Of a stretch of 64,000 nucleotides of DNA, positions 1 through 10,080 are shown piece after piece. Location of the stretch: assembly GCF_009913435.1 (NCBI RefSeq), contig NZ_CP047895.1, forward strand, positions 1,496,501 to 1,560,500, read 5' to 3'. Origin of the DNA: Sphingomonas changnyeongensis. Its GTDB lineage: Bacteria > Pseudomonadota > Alphaproteobacteria > Sphingomonadales > Sphingomonadaceae. The number at the start of each line of letters is the position of its first letter. The stretch's first letter is position 1. The notes under the pieces were generated by a model that ran no database searches, was not told the DNA's origin, and saw only the letters and a list, made by a program, of their open reading frames with translations. Made by a program: the position numbers and the translations under genes.

Positions 1-3000
1 GAGCAGCAGGCAGCTGCGGCGGCCGGAGCTTTGCGCGATCAGACCGGCGGTGCCGCTACCGCGATCGGCCAAGCGGGTGCCGCTGCTGACGGCATGGCGG
101 CCGCCAGCCGAGCTGCGGCTGCGGCCGCGACTGGGCTGGCCGCGGCGCAAGGGCGGGTCGGCGACGCAGGCAGGGCCGCTGTAGCCACCGCCGGCCAGCA
201 GCGTGCGGCTTACGCGCAGCTGGGCCTGCAGGTGCAGGACGTTTTTGCATCGCTGTCGACCGGGACCAGCGTCTTTGCGATCCTTGCGCAGCAGGGTGGG
301 CAGGTCGCTGGTGCCTTGACCGGGCTCGGCGGTGTGGTGGGTCTGTCGCCACTTTCTTCTCAGGGCCGCTGGGTGCAGCTCTGCTCGGCTCGGTCAGCGT
401 AGCCGGCCTGCTTGCCACAACGCTGTTTCGGACCGCCGACGCAGCAAAATCGCTGCAGCGCGAGCAGGTCGCCCTTGCATCGATCGTCGATCAGACGACT
501 GGTCAGCTGCGCCGCCAGATCTCGGTCGTGCAGGCGCTTGCCTTGGCAGATCAGCGCGCGGCGACCTTTGCGCGTCAACGGGCCGATTTTTCCCAACGCC
601 GGACCGCGCTGATCGCGGCCGGCCTCGAGGCCGGCCAGCAGCGAACTTCTGGCGGTGAGCGCGGCTTTGGGATCGCCATCCCCGGTCAGGCGTCGGCGAG
701 CGCCCGAGAGGTCGCCAAGCTGGCCGCCGCCTATAGCCAGGGAGCCATCAACGCCGAGCAGCTGAGCCGGCAGGTGGATCGTATCGCGTCGACCGACCCC
801 AAAATTCAGGGGCTCGCAACCCGGATCAGGCAGCTGGCGGCGTCCACGATCGAAAGTGCGCGCGCAGCAGAAGGCACGCGGCTCGAGATCGCGCAAATCG
901 CCGTCGCGGCAGGGTCGGCAACGGCGGCGCAGAAGCGGCTCGTGGAGGCGCGCCGCGAACAGGAGCCGGTCAATGTTTCATTGATCGAGGCCGAGGCCGC
1001 CCTCGCAGCATCCACCGATCGTGTCTCGCGTGCACGCGAGCAGCTGCGGATCGTGGAGCTTCGCGGGCGGGACGCAGCCAAGGCGGGTGGCGCGGCCGCC
1101 GATGAGTATAGAGCCAATCTCCTCGAAGCGCGCCGCGAGGTAAATGCCGCAGAGGCGGCCGAGGCCCGTGCTGCTCAGGCGCGTCGCATCACCACGATAG
1201 CGACCCGTCAGGCCGCCCAAGCTCAACGCGAACTGGAAACTGCGTTGGTCGGCCTCGAGCGTCGGTTTGATGGCGTGGCGGCGGCGAACCGCGAATACAG
1301 CGAGACCATCGCCGATATCGAACGCCTCAAGAGAACAGGATCGATCAGCGACGACGAAGCTTTTGCGTTGCGTGTAGATGCCGGTGCGCGAAATGCCGAG
1401 CAGGTCAACCAGGCACGTGAGCAGCAAAGGCGGGCGCGGTTAGGCGAGGCGGGACGAGCCATCGTTGAGGGTGCTGATAAGCCTCTCGCCGATCTTGCCG
1501 ATAACGTCACTGCCCGGATGGAGGATGCTGGCCGCGCTGGTGGAGAGGCTTTTCGCGACGCCGGCCTGGATGCCGCTCAGGCAATCTCGCAGGTGTTTGG
1601 CGGGCGTCTTGGGCGGTCGGTCTCTGCCTTGCTCGGGCTCATTCAGGGCCGCAACACCGGCAGCTTCACCAGTGTTGGCGGTCGCGCGGGCGGCGTGCTG
1701 CAGCTGCTGGCCGGTGGCTCGCCATCGGCGGGCGGTGCAGCGCGGCGCACCCAGGATGATACCATTGAGGCTCTCGGCAAAGAGGTCGCGCGGTCGACTG
1801 TCAAGGCGCGATCAAAGGGCGGTTTCGGTGCCGGGGTGGATGAAACGCTCGGAGGCTTCACGCGCGACATAAAATCGATCTTTGGTGAGACGGGGATTTT
1901 CTCGGGCGCGCTTGGGAAAACGCTGGGCAAGGCGTTCGGTGGTGCCACCATTGGCAGTCAGATCGGCAAGCCGGTCACGTCCGCACTGGGCATCAAGGGA
2001 TCTAGCACGGGAGCCCAGCTTGGCGGCGCGGTCGGCGCGTTTCTGCCGATCCCGGGCGGCGAAATCATTGGCTCGATCCTTGGGTCGGTGGTGGGCGGCG
2101 CGCTTAAGCCCACCCGCCGGGCCTCGGCGACCATCGGCCTCGGGGCAGATGGGCTGGAGGTGTCGTCCGTCACGGGCAACAGCCAGCAGCGGCGTGTCGC
2201 CTCGTCGGCAGCTGCCGACAGCGTAATCGGGTCGCTGCAGCGGATCGCCGAGCAGTTTGGCGGCTCGATCACTGGCACGCCGAGCGTGTCTATCGGCGTG
2301 CGCGACAATTCTTTCCGCGTCGATCCGACGGGCCGGGGCATCACCAAGACACGGCGCGGGGCGGTCGACTTCGGGGAGGATCAGGCCGGCGCGATCGCGT
2401 TTGCAACCGCCGATGCGATCAAGGACGGCGTCATCACCGGCATTTCGCCGGCCGTTGCAAAGGCATTGCAGTCCTCGAGCGATCTGGACAAAGCGGTCCG
2501 CGAAGCCCTGAAGGTCGATGAGATCGAGGTGCTGCTGGGCGGCATTGATGCTGCGGTCAACCGGACGTTCCGCGATCTCGAGCGTCAGATCGTGGAGCGC
2601 AATCGCATTGCCGCCAAATATGGGTTTGACCTGGTCAAGCTCGAGGAGCGGAACGCGAAGGACCGTCAAGACGCGCTCGAGCGCGTCCTGGCTGACCGCG
2701 TGGGATCGCTACAGACGCTCCTGCGCGATCTCACCACTGGCGATCTGGCCGAGGGCACGCTTGCAGAGCGTCGCACAAGGCTGCTCGGTGATATTGCGAC
2801 GGCGGAAGCCGATGCAGCAGCTGGCCGGGATGGTGCTGCCCAGCAGGTGGCCGAGCTCCGCCGCAGGCTGATCGAGGTCAGTCGTGAGGCGTTTGGCACT
2901 GCCGGGAGCGAGTTCGCCGCCGACCTGTCGTCCAGCCGTGCGTCGGCCCAGCGGATCATCGATGCCGAGAACCGCCGCGTCCGCGAACAGGCTGATCTCG

Positions 3001-3173
3001 CACGGGCCACGAATGACAAGCTCGATCGCGCCAACGGCCTTGCCAACGAGGGCAACGAACTGCTGATCGAGATCAGCGGCCAGCTGGGGCAGATGGTTGA
3101 CCAGCTGGCGGTGCTGCCAGGCCTGGTCTCGGGCGGGTTTGAACGCTCGACCGGTCGACAGGTGCAGCTGTGA
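1..3173 (+). CDS. Phage tail tape-measure protein, 5'-partial, with one frameshift
   Basis: Tape-measure proteins fill the tail tube and set tail length. The frame is open from base 1, so the true start lies outside the window. The N-terminal part carries the block QLGLQVQDVFASLSTG (from about base 217), typical of tape-measure proteins. It is followed by long Ala/Arg/Glu/Gln-rich helical stretches and a Gly-rich hydrophobic part (about 1900-2130). The frame changes at the G run 339-341: one extra G would join GGVVG to SVATFFSGPLGAALLG without a gap. Downstream the frame is open to the stop at 3171-3173, which overlaps the next start (GTGA). The break matches the many other one-base G losses in this window, so it is probably a sequencing error. 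Identity is fairly certain; the exact phage family is not. Confidence 0.8.
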
Positions 3174-6100
3174 CGGTCCGGACGCTGGTCGATGCGTCGC
3201 CGCGCGATCCGGCCACAGGCGCGCTGACGCCCGTTTTTCTTGGCGGCGGCGGACGTTCGCCGCTCCATCACAACGGCCGTCATTACCGCGCTGGCATTCT
3301 TGCGGTGCCGGTCTTGGCTGCGTCCATCCAGTGGGATGATCGCGGCTGGACCGGCGGCTCGATACCGACCAGCGGGTCGATTATCTTTGCTCCCGCAGAC
3401 AGGCAGCTACTCGACGCGTTGGGCCGGCTGTTCTGGCGCGGCGCAGACCTCGTGATCAGCGTCGGGCCTGACGCCGGGCCGTTCGTGCGCTACCTGACAG
3501 GCACATGCGCATCGGCGCGCGTCGCAGGCCCCAGGCTGATCATCGAGGCTGCCGATCTCTCATCCGGCATTGACCGGCCGTTGGTCACCGCGCGCTTTGC
3601 CGGGTCGGGCGGGCTGGAGGGCGTCGCCGAGGCGGCGGGGCGGCCGAAGCGGCGCAGCTGGGGGCGAGTATTCAATGTCGAGGGCCGCCTGCTGGACAAG
3701 GCCAACTCGATTTATGAGTTCGGCGATCCTGCGCGCCCGCTGCAGGATATCACCGTGGTGCGGGACAAGGGACGCGACGGCGCCCGTGCAGTCCTCCCTT
3801 GGCAGGGGTCCGCCGCAGCCACCTTCGCCGCGCTGCAGGCAGCCTCCGCGCCGGCAGGCGGTGCTCTCGTCGCGCCATCAATCGCCTGTGCCAAATGGTT
3901 TACCGTGCCGGTCGGCCCGGTGACCGCGGATCTGCTCGGCGAGGTGGGCAGCGGCTATGTCGAGCGTCCTGCGGCCATCGCCGAGCGGGTGCTGCAAGCG
4001 GTCGGCGGGCCAGCGATATCTGCGGCCGTCCGCGATGCAGCTGATCTTGCCCGGCCATATGCGGTTGGTCTGCATGTCGGCAGCGAAACCGAAACCGCCG
4101 CCCAGGTGATTGATCGGCTGCTGCTGGGCGTGTCCATGCTCTGGACCCTCGACGCTGCCGGCGCAGTGCGGATATCTCCCATCACCCTTGCCGCACCCAG
4201 CGAGGCCGTGCGGTCGGTGGATGTCACCCGGGACAGGCAGATGCTGCCCAGCCGCGTCCGCCGCGTCGGCTATCGGCGAAATGAGCGCCCGCATTCCGAC
4301 GGCGAGATTGCACTGGTGCTGACCGAGGGTGCTCAGGCGATCACCGCCCAGCTGACCCGGCCGGCGGCCACAGTCACTGCCGGCACCAACGGCGAGGTCG
4401 ATCTCGACGATCTGCCGGCGCTGGGTGGGCGGTTCGAGGTGCAGCTGGGTGGAGTCGCCGTATCGCCGGCTCCCACCTTTAGCGTTGTTGCCGATGCGGG
4501 CCTTGATGCGGTCATTGACGCGGCGGGCAATTATCGGGCGCGGGCCGCCGACCTGGACACCGGCACCGCGCGGTTCCGCGCCCTGTGGAACGGCCTGTCG
4601 TTCGACCGTGAATACAGCCTCAGCCGGGTGCGTCAGGGGCAGCCTGGCATCAGTCCCCCGCTCATCACCGTCTCGGGCACGCATGCCGAATTCCGATATG
4701 ACGGCGCGGGTGCTGCAAAGCCGCAGACCACGCGGCTGACCGCGCGGCGGCAGAACACCGCACTGCAGACGATCTGGCGTGTCTTGCGCGCCGATACCGG
4801 TGAACCGGTCAGCTTCTTTCAGACCGCCGCCGATATGGCGGCCAACGGCTGGGTCGATAGCGCGCCCAGCGATGATGAGGTGGTGCTCGGTCATGTGCGG
4901 TTCGGCTGGCTGTCGGACGCCTATGGCGCGGGTGGCGGCCTGGTTTACGAGGCATGGCTCAACGGCACGTCGATCGTGGACAGATGGTCGTTGGCCCGCG
5001 CGCTTGATGGCGCTGACGGCCTTGATGGTGCCAATGCCTACAATGTCACCCTCGACGGGCTTGCCCGAAACGGCGGCACATTCTCTTACACCGGCACCGG
5101 CGACGGAAATGCGATCAGCGTGGAGGTCGCGGCTCAGGGCCGTGCCTCGGCAGTGGTCGGCCCGGTGCTCGGGACGTTTGGCATCGGGCTGCGCGACCCG
5201 GGCAGCGGGACGATCTATGAGCTTATCCGCTCGCCTGCCGCTTTCTGGGGCAACGGGACGACGATCTGGCGCCACTGGTCTGGCGTGGTCGCGGTTTCGA
5301 CCGGCGTGGCGACGGCTCCCGGGCTTCTCCTCGAAGTCGCCCATGTCGGCACCGAGATGCGAGGCTACATTAATGGGGCCGACATTGGGACGCCGATCGC
5401 CACCGGGATCCCGGCAGATCGGGCGCACCAGCTCTGGGTGCGAGCGGCGGGCGCGGCTGGGCAGCGGCTGGACAGCGTCTCGTTCAGCCGATCCGGTGCC
5501 CCTGGTGCTGCCGGTCAGGACGGCCGCTCGATCACCCCGGCGGCGACCACTATCACGCTGAGCGCCGATTATCTGGGCACGATCAAGCCGGGGCAGCTGC
5601 CGCGCGCTATCCAGTTTGCTTGCTTTGCCGGTGGAGCCGACGTCACGGGACAAACGTCCTGGGCAGTGGAGAGTGTCTCGGCTGACGGCTCGGCGGCCAG
5701 CATCTCGGCCGGCGGGCTGCTGACTGTGTCGGCGCTCGCCAGCACGTCATCGCTGATCGTCGTGCGTGCCATCTATCAGGGCACGGTGCTCCGCGCGCGG
5801 GTGGGGGCGCTGTCGTGCTTGATCCCGCGCCGCCAGCGACCGCGACCAACTTGTCGGTCACCGTGCCGTCTCCTGGCGATGAGTCGACATTCCCGCCCGG
5901 CCCGGACGCGGCTGTCACCGTGTCGGCGAGCCCCGGCGGACAGATCCGTGCTGATATGGGCGCGAGCTATTTTGTGGGTGGTAACGCACCGTTCCCGCAG
6001 ACATTGAGTTGGACCGCCATTGCGAAGCTCGCATATAGGCTGGCCGGCAGCGGCGGGGCGTGGATCGACATCGGCGTCCAGGAGGTCGGCAGCACCGCGC

Positions 6101-6276
6101 AGCGCGGCTGGCTCGCCCCGGGCGAGCCCGAGAGCAACTCGGGCGGCATCAATATCAGCCGGACCCAAGGCGGACTGACCGCCGGCGCGGCCTATGAGGT
6201 CGGCGTCTTCGTGCGCGCCAGCGCCAGCGGGCCGGTCAGCGGGTGGCAGGGCACCATGAGGGCAGGCCATCCATGA
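3170..6276 (+). CDS. Large phage tail / host-contact protein, with one frameshift
   Basis: The GTG start overlaps the tape-measure stop (GTGA). About 1035 residues after frame repair. The N-terminal third resembles phage tail proteins of the baseplate/host-specificity type found just after tape-measure genes. The C-terminal third carries a short collagen-like stretch (GAPGAAGQDG, about base 5500) and beta-rich, Thr/Ser/Gly-rich sequence typical of tail-tip or fibre parts. The frame changes at the G run 5803-5807. With one more G the reading becomes RVGGAVVLDPAPPATATN and runs to the stop at 6274-6276. Without it the frame ends at 6007 in a Cys/Arg-rich tail that looks out of frame. A separate GTG-started gene at 5815 is possible but less likely. 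Tail function is inferred from position and composition. Confidence 0.65.
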
Positions 6277-6782
6277 TCGTAATGCGTCATCGCGCCAGCG
6301 GCGCTCTAGCCGTTGTGACGGGCCTCGGCGGCCATGGCGAGCCTGTGTGGGAGCAGATCGGCCCACTGCCAGCGTGGGTGCCCGCCGATCTGGCTATGGT
6401 CGCGGCCGATGGCACGATCACCGCCGATCTCGACGCGGCGCGCGCGCGGCGCTGGGCGGCGATCAAGGCCGAGCGGGAGCGGCGGCTGCGCGTTGCGCCG
6501 ACCAGCGGCGGGCCGCTCGATGTTGATGAGACCGGGCGGTCGAACATCTTGGGCATGATGCAGGCGCTGGAATTGCTCGGCCCCGGCGTGGAAGAGCCGA
6601 TCGTCTGGAAACGGGCCGATAATGTGCTCGGCCATTACACGCGCCAGCAGTTCAAGTCGGTCGCTCTCGAAGCGCTGGCACATATACAGGCCGTTTATGC
6701 GGTCAGCTTTGCCCTTGAGGCTGCAATCAACGCCGCAACCAGCCTCACGGAAATCGAGGAGGTGGCATGGCCCGACGCCTGA
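6273..6782 (+). CDS. DUF4376-like phage tail protein (possible fibre-assembly protein)
   Basis: 169 residues. The ATG at 6273 overlaps the upstream stop (ATGA), which decides this start over one further upstream. The second half contains AAIKAERERRL followed by a long helical segment ending in a run of alanines, the pattern of DUF4376 domains found in tail-fibre-associated proteins. It sits in a tightly overlapping tail operon, so it should be translated with the tail protein. The family name rests on recognising the pattern, not on a search; a plain phage hypothetical protein is the alternative. Confidence 0.6.
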   Translation: MIVMRHRASGALAVVTGLGGHGEPVWEQIGPLPAWVPADLAMVAADGTITADLDAARARRWAAIKAERERRLRVAPTSGGPLDVDETGRSNILGMMQALELLGPGVEEPIVWKRADNVLGHYTRQQFKSVALEALAHIQAVYAVSFALEAAINAATSLTEIEEVAWPDA

Positions 6783-7027
6783 AAGCTCTGATGATCGAAG
6801 TCGGCGCGGCTCTGTCGCAGCTGCTGCACCTCGTGCTCGGCGGGATGCTGCATGTCGTCGATGACGACATGCCCATGCCAGATCGTGACGAAACTCTGTC
6901 CAGCCGCGTCGGCCGCGCGGCGATCGCGGGCGAGCGCTGGGCGCTGATCGCTGAGCGCGTGATCGACGGCCTGTTCCTGTTGCTCGGCGATGCGCCGGGC
7001 CATTGCCGCAGGAGTATCGGCAAGTGA
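6767..7027 (+). CDS. Small prophage protein, unknown function
   Basis: 86 residues. The ATG lies inside the end of the preceding gene with an upstream GAGGTGG, and the stop overlaps the next start (GTGA at 7024-7027). The N-terminal half is hydrophobic (ALSQLLHLVLGGMLHVV) and the middle is acidic. I do not recognise a family. Its overlaps on both sides argue that it is a real member of the tail operon. The hydrophobic segment could be a membrane or packing helix. Confidence 0.6.
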   Translation: MARRLKALMIEVGAALSQLLHLVLGGMLHVVDDDMPMPDRDETLSSRVGRAAIAGERWALIAERVIDGLFLLLGDAPGHCRRSIGK

Positions 7028-7386
7028 GTGCTGTCGATGCGGGTTTTGCCGAGTATCTCAAGTCGCGCGCGCTGTTCGCCGATCGTCCGTCAGCCAACGT
7101 CACCGGATGGGGCCTGCGCGATACAACCGAGAGTGAAATCCTCTCTCCGATCGCTCTGGCAGCAGACGCTCAAACGGAGGCAGATCGTCAGCTGCAAGTC
7201 CTCGGCAAGCCGCTGGCAATCGACATTCATGTGGTGCCGGGCCGGCGGGTCGATCTGTTTGGCCGGTGCATCACCGTTTCCGCCGGCCGGCTGGGATATC
7301 AGGCAGGGCAGCCGGTTTTCGTGATCGGTGTCGAGCCGGCCGATGATGGCGCAACAACCCGCCTGACGGTGGTGCGCGCCCTATGA
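7024..7386 (+). CDS. Prophage hypothetical protein
   Basis: 120 residues from a GTG that overlaps the upstream TGA (GTGA). An in-frame ATG at 7003 lies inside the previous gene and is less likely. The second half is beta-rich (IDIHVVPGRRVDLFGRCITV ... GYQAGQPVFVIGVEP), suggesting a small all-beta tail or capsid-accessory domain. The stop overlaps the next ATG. No family recognised; a tail-tip accessory role is inferred from its place among tail genes. Confidence 0.6.
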   Translation: MSAVDAGFAEYLKSRALFADRPSANVTGWGLRDTTESEILSPIALAADAQTEADRQLQVLGKPLAIDIHVVPGRRVDLFGRCITVSAGRLGYQAGQPVFVIGVEPADDGATTRLTVVRAL

Positions 7387-8101
7387 TGATCCTGTCCCCA
7401 GAGCCTATCGCGGCGATCACGTCGGGAGCCGAAAATCTGCTCACCGCCAGCCCGAAAGAGGTTTGGTTGGCCGGCGGCGCAAATCCTGTCATCGATATCG
7501 ACCTCGGGGCCGATCGGGCGGTCGATACGGTGTTTCTCGGCTTCACCTCGGCCGGGCCGGCCGTGCAGTGGCGGATCATCGCCGGTGCCGGAGGGGCTGG
7601 CCCAGAATTGCAGCCGCAGCAGCTGGCGACGGCGGCCGATGCCATTTCCGGCCGGCCGCACATGTTGTCGCTGCTCGCTGCTCCGGTGATGGTGCGGCAC
7701 ATTCGGCTCCAGCTGACCGCGCCGGCCGGCCTCATGGCGGGGTGGTTATGGTCGGGCAGCGCTTCGTCGCGGGGCACGAGAGAGGGGCTGGCCGGCAGTT
7801 GCGCGATAGCAGCGTCAAGGAAGACCTGCCCGATGGCGGGTTCGCGATCGTCGAGGGGGTCGTGCGCGCGTCGTTGAAATGGCGTTTCGTCGGGCTTTCA
7901 GACGCCTCCCGTCGTCGCCTCTGGGCGCTGGCTTACCGGCGGGGCGAGACCAGGCCTGTGCTGGTGATTGAGGAGCCGGACAGCGAAGCTGCCGGCGCCG
8001 ATGAACGCATTCACTACGGCTTGTTCGACCGGTTCGATGCCTATGAACGTGCCGACCCGAACGACAATGCGTGGGCGCTCTCGATGACGGAGTGGGTCTG
8101 A
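7383..8101 (+). CDS. Prophage minor tail-like protein, with one frameshift
   Basis: About 239 residues after repair. The ATG at 7383 overlaps the previous stop. The first two thirds (SPEPIAAITSGAENLLTASP onward) read in one frame. The last third (VKEDLPDGGFAIVEGVVRAS ... SMTEWV) reads in the -1 frame. One additional G in the run 7739-7742 gives LMAGVVMVGQRFVAGHERG and joins the two parts. The C-terminal half, with WALAYRRGETRPVLVIEEP, resembles phage proteins encoded near tail-fibre genes; I cannot name the family. The stop overlaps the next ATG (TGATG at 8099-8103). Confidence 0.6.
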
Positions 8102-8250
8102 TGGCGGAAGCCTATTCGTCGCGCGGGGCCTGGTATCTCGGCGACAAGGGAGTGCGGTGCGCTGCGCCATGCGACCCTGCAAACGGAAAGAGCGCAGCGG
8201 GGTGGCTCCCCGAGCGGGCTGGGATGCCTCGCCAAACAGCCTGCCATTGA
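8101..8250 (+). CDS. Small prophage ORF, 49 residues
   Basis: A 49-residue frame begins at an ATG overlapping the upstream stop (TGATG) and ends 11 bases before the endolysin start. It starts MAEAYSSRGAWYLGDKGVR and carries three cysteines (two in CAAPC), with a positively charged, glycine-rich body. The translational coupling and the good fit in the gap favour a real small gene. Function unknown. Confidence 0.45.
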   Translation: MAEAYSSRGAWYLGDKGVRCAAPCDPANGKSAAGWLPERAGMPRQTACH

Positions 8251-8261
8251 AGGGCTGATAT

Positions 8262-8810
8262 ATGACGAACGTCGACCGGCTGATTGATGAGCTTATCGGG
8301 CGCGAGGGCGGCTTCGTCGACGATCCGGCGGATCGGGGCGGGCCGACCCGATGGGGCATCACCGAGCAGGTGGCCCGGGCCTATGGCTACAACGGCGATA
8401 TGCGTCAGCTGGCGCGCGCGACGGCCGTGGAAATCTACCGCAAGCGCTATTGGTCAGGGCCTCGCTTCGATGAGGTGGCAACCATCTATCCTCGTGTCGC
8501 GGCAGAACTGCTCGACACCGGCGTAAACATGGGGCCGGTGGTTGCCGCCCGCATGCTTCAGCGCGGCCTGAACCTCCTCAACGACCAGGCGCGCGCCTAT
8601 CCCGACATCGGCGTTGACGGCGCGGTCGGTCCCATGACGATCGCGGCCCTGCGCCAGTATAAGGCTCGCCGGGGCGCCCGTGGCGAGGACGTGCTGATCA
8701 AGATCCTCGATGGCCTCCAGGTCAGCCGCTACGCGGAAATCACCGAAGCTCGGCCGGCCAACGAGCGCTTCTTTTTCGGCTGGATCGATCACCGGATCGG
8801 ACAGGCGTAA
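8262..8810 (+). CDS. Phage endolysin, GH108 N-acetylmuramidase with peptidoglycan-binding tail
   Basis: 182 residues. Residues 10-25 carry the GH108 signature GREGGFVDDPADRGGPT, with the catalytic glutamate in EGG, followed by RWGIT. The C-terminal half (DIGVDGAVGPMTIAALRQY ... ERFFFGWIDHR) is the PG_binding_3-like domain that usually accompanies GH108. The enzyme cuts the glycan backbone of peptidoglycan to release progeny. No signal peptide is seen, so export would need the holin candidate encoded directly downstream (stop and start overlap at 8808-8812). Family assignment is firm. Confidence 0.9.
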   Translation: MTNVDRLIDELIGREGGFVDDPADRGGPTRWGITEQVARAYGYNGDMRQLARATAVEIYRKRYWSGPRFDEVATIYPRVAAELLDTGVNMGPVVAARMLQRGLNLLNDQARAYPDIGVDGAVGPMTIAALRQYKARRGARGEDVLIKILDGLQVSRYAEITEARPANERFFFGWIDHRIGQA

Positions 8811-9115
8811 TGTTGCCCGAGGATCAAATCGATGCACCGCGCCGGGGCATCTTCGATCGCCTCATCACGAGGCTGTTTGAGCAGCCCGAGGTGGTCATCG
8901 CTTACACTCTGGTCGCGGCTTTCTGTGGCGCTTACTTCCGGCGCCCGACCGATCAGCTGGAGGGCGCGCTCATCGTGGCCTTCACCTCCGCGAGCGCCTT
9001 CTATCTCGGCACAACGGTCGGCGCGCAGCGCGCGGCGAGCCAGGTGGGCGAGGGGCTCGGCCTCACGCGAGCGGCCCTTCGGGGCATGGCTCGCGCCAAG
9101 GACGACAAGTCATGA
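8810..9115 (+). CDS. Putative holin (two-TM membrane protein)
   Basis: 101 residues; the ATG overlaps the endolysin stop. Two hydrophobic segments (about residues 28-43, VVIAYTLVAAFCGAYF, and 52-70, GALIVAFTSASAFYLGTT) are followed by a charged C-terminus ending in KDDKS. Size, topology and position directly after the muramidase are what is expected of a class II-like holin that releases endolysin to the periplasm. No holin family motif is recognised, so the call rests on context. Confidence 0.6.
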   Translation: MLPEDQIDAPRRGIFDRLITRLFEQPEVVIAYTLVAAFCGAYFRRPTDQLEGALIVAFTSASAFYLGTTVGAQRAASQVGEGLGLTRAALRGMARAKDDKS

Positions 9116-9462
9116 TCCGGTCCTCGATCATCCTGTCTCTCGCGCTGATCTGCTCCGCTTGTGCTGCGGTGCAGCATCGCCCGCCGGTCTGGTCATCCGA
9201 GGCAAAAGCCTCGTCTGCCATCGCCGTTGAACGCGCATATCAGACGGCCGCGCTGAGCATTGTCGCCGCCGCTGAAGCAGGAAAACTGTCGGACGCGGAA
9301 CTAATCCGGGCGCAGGGTCTGGACCGGGCGATCTACGCTCAGCTTCAGCGTGCACGGCAGCTGATCGATGCCTCCGATGCCCAAGGTGCCGATGCTCTGG
9401 CCTTGGCCGAGCACCTCTGCGCGGCGTTGCAGGCGATGGCCAAGGCGGCGCACGCGCGATGA
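9112..9462 (+). CDS. Prophage lipoprotein in the lysis block
   Basis: 116 residues; overlaps the previous gene by four bases (ATGA). The signal peptide is MIRSSIILSLALICSACAA, with a lipobox ending at Cys17, so the mature protein should be an outer- or inner-membrane lipoprotein. The rest is helical and Ala/Gln-rich. Its position after endolysin and holin would suit an outer-membrane spanin (Rz1-like). However, it is longer than typical Rz1 and not proline-rich, so that role is only a possibility. Confidence 0.6.
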   Translation: MIRSSIILSLALICSACAAVQHRPPVWSSEAKASSAIAVERAYQTAALSIVAAAEAGKLSDAELIRAQGLDRAIYAQLQRARQLIDASDAQGADALALAEHLCAALQAMAKAAHAR

Positions 9463-9531
9463 TGGCTTGGCGTCCTCAGGTGTCGGATCCCGTTCGGGCG
9501 TCATTGTCGTTTCTTTACAGGGGGTTGTAAC

Positions 9532-9771
9532 GTGTCTGACGTTGTCCCGGCTGAGCAGTTGCAGTTGCTGATCGAGCGGATCGAGCGACTTGAGGCAGAA
9601 AAGAGCGGCCTCGCTGACGATATCCGCGACGTATATGCCGAGGCCAAGGCCAATGGCTATGACGTCAAGACCATGCGGGCGATCGTGCGGCTGCGCCGGA
9701 TGGAAAAGAATGCACGGCAGGAAGCCGATGCATTGCTTCAGACTTACCGTGACGCCCTTGGTCTTGACTGA
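9532..9771 (+). CDS. DUF2312 (GapR-like) nucleoid-associated protein
   Basis: 79 residues from a GTG start. The sequence QLLIERIERLEAEKSGLADD followed by IRDVYAEAKANGYDVKTMR and IVRLRRMEKNARQEADALL matches the DUF2312 family along its length. The family includes GapR, which binds overtwisted DNA ahead of replication and transcription in Caulobacter. It is basic and helical as expected for a coiled-coil DNA clamp. Chromosomal copies are normally host genes, so this one inside the prophage tail end may act on phage or host DNA topology. Family firm, role inferred. Confidence 0.8.
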   Translation: MSDVVPAEQLQLLIERIERLEAEKSGLADDIRDVYAEAKANGYDVKTMRAIVRLRRMEKNARQEADALLQTYRDALGLD

Positions 9772-9819
9772 AATCGACGGGGCAGGCTGCAAGAAATCGC
9801 TGTCGCCGGGGAGTAAATC

Positions 9820-10020
9820 ATGATGGGCATTGATGTTGATCGGCTGTTGGGTGCAGCGCGCCTGATCGGCGCGGCATCGCCAGCCTTCGGCGCCCTTGTC
9901 GAGGTTATCCGCCCGCTGCTGGATGACGGTGCCTCACGTCAGCTCGACGATGCTCTGCGTGACGCGCGCCGGGACAGCGACGACGCTCACCGGGCTGTCC
10001 AGGCGCTCGCGCGTCCCTGA
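9820..10020 (+). CDS. Small prophage protein, unknown
   Basis: 66 residues starting MMGIDVDRLLGAARLIGAAS (the second ATG, 9823, is equally possible); a GGGGAG lies about 10 bases upstream. Helical, with an acidic/Arg-rich C-terminus (DDALRDARRDSDDAHRAVQA). No family recognised. It lies between the GapR-like gene and the DUF2793 gene on the same strand. Confidence 0.5.
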   Translation: MMGIDVDRLLGAARLIGAASPAFGALVEVIRPLLDDGASRQLDDALRDARRDSDDAHRAVQALARP

Positions 10021-10046
10021 TTTTTTGGCGCGGATTTTTTGGCGCG
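10019..10046 (+). repeat. 14-bp tandem duplication GATTTTTTGGCGCG
   Basis: Two perfect adjacent copies of GATTTTTTGGCGCG, the first overlapping the TGA stop of the preceding gene. It lies 35 bases before the DUF2793 start. No hairpin precedes the T runs, so this is not a standard terminator. Confidence 0.7.
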
Positions 10047-10080
10047 CTACACTGAACACAGACAGCGAGGAGGAGATGCA

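Noticed and set aside
1812..2669. 285-residue open frame opposite the tape-measure gene
   Set aside because: Low-complexity, Arg/Asp-rich shadow without ribosome binding site; the plus-strand gene explains the region.
339..5807. Programmed -1 frameshifting in the tail genes
   Set aside because: No slippery heptamer or downstream structure is seen at either break, and host housekeeping genes show the same one-base G/C-run losses, so a common sequencing cause is simpler.
10019..10046. Tandem T-rich repeat as a terminator
   Set aside because: No stem precedes either T run, and the repeat lies just before the next ribosome binding site.
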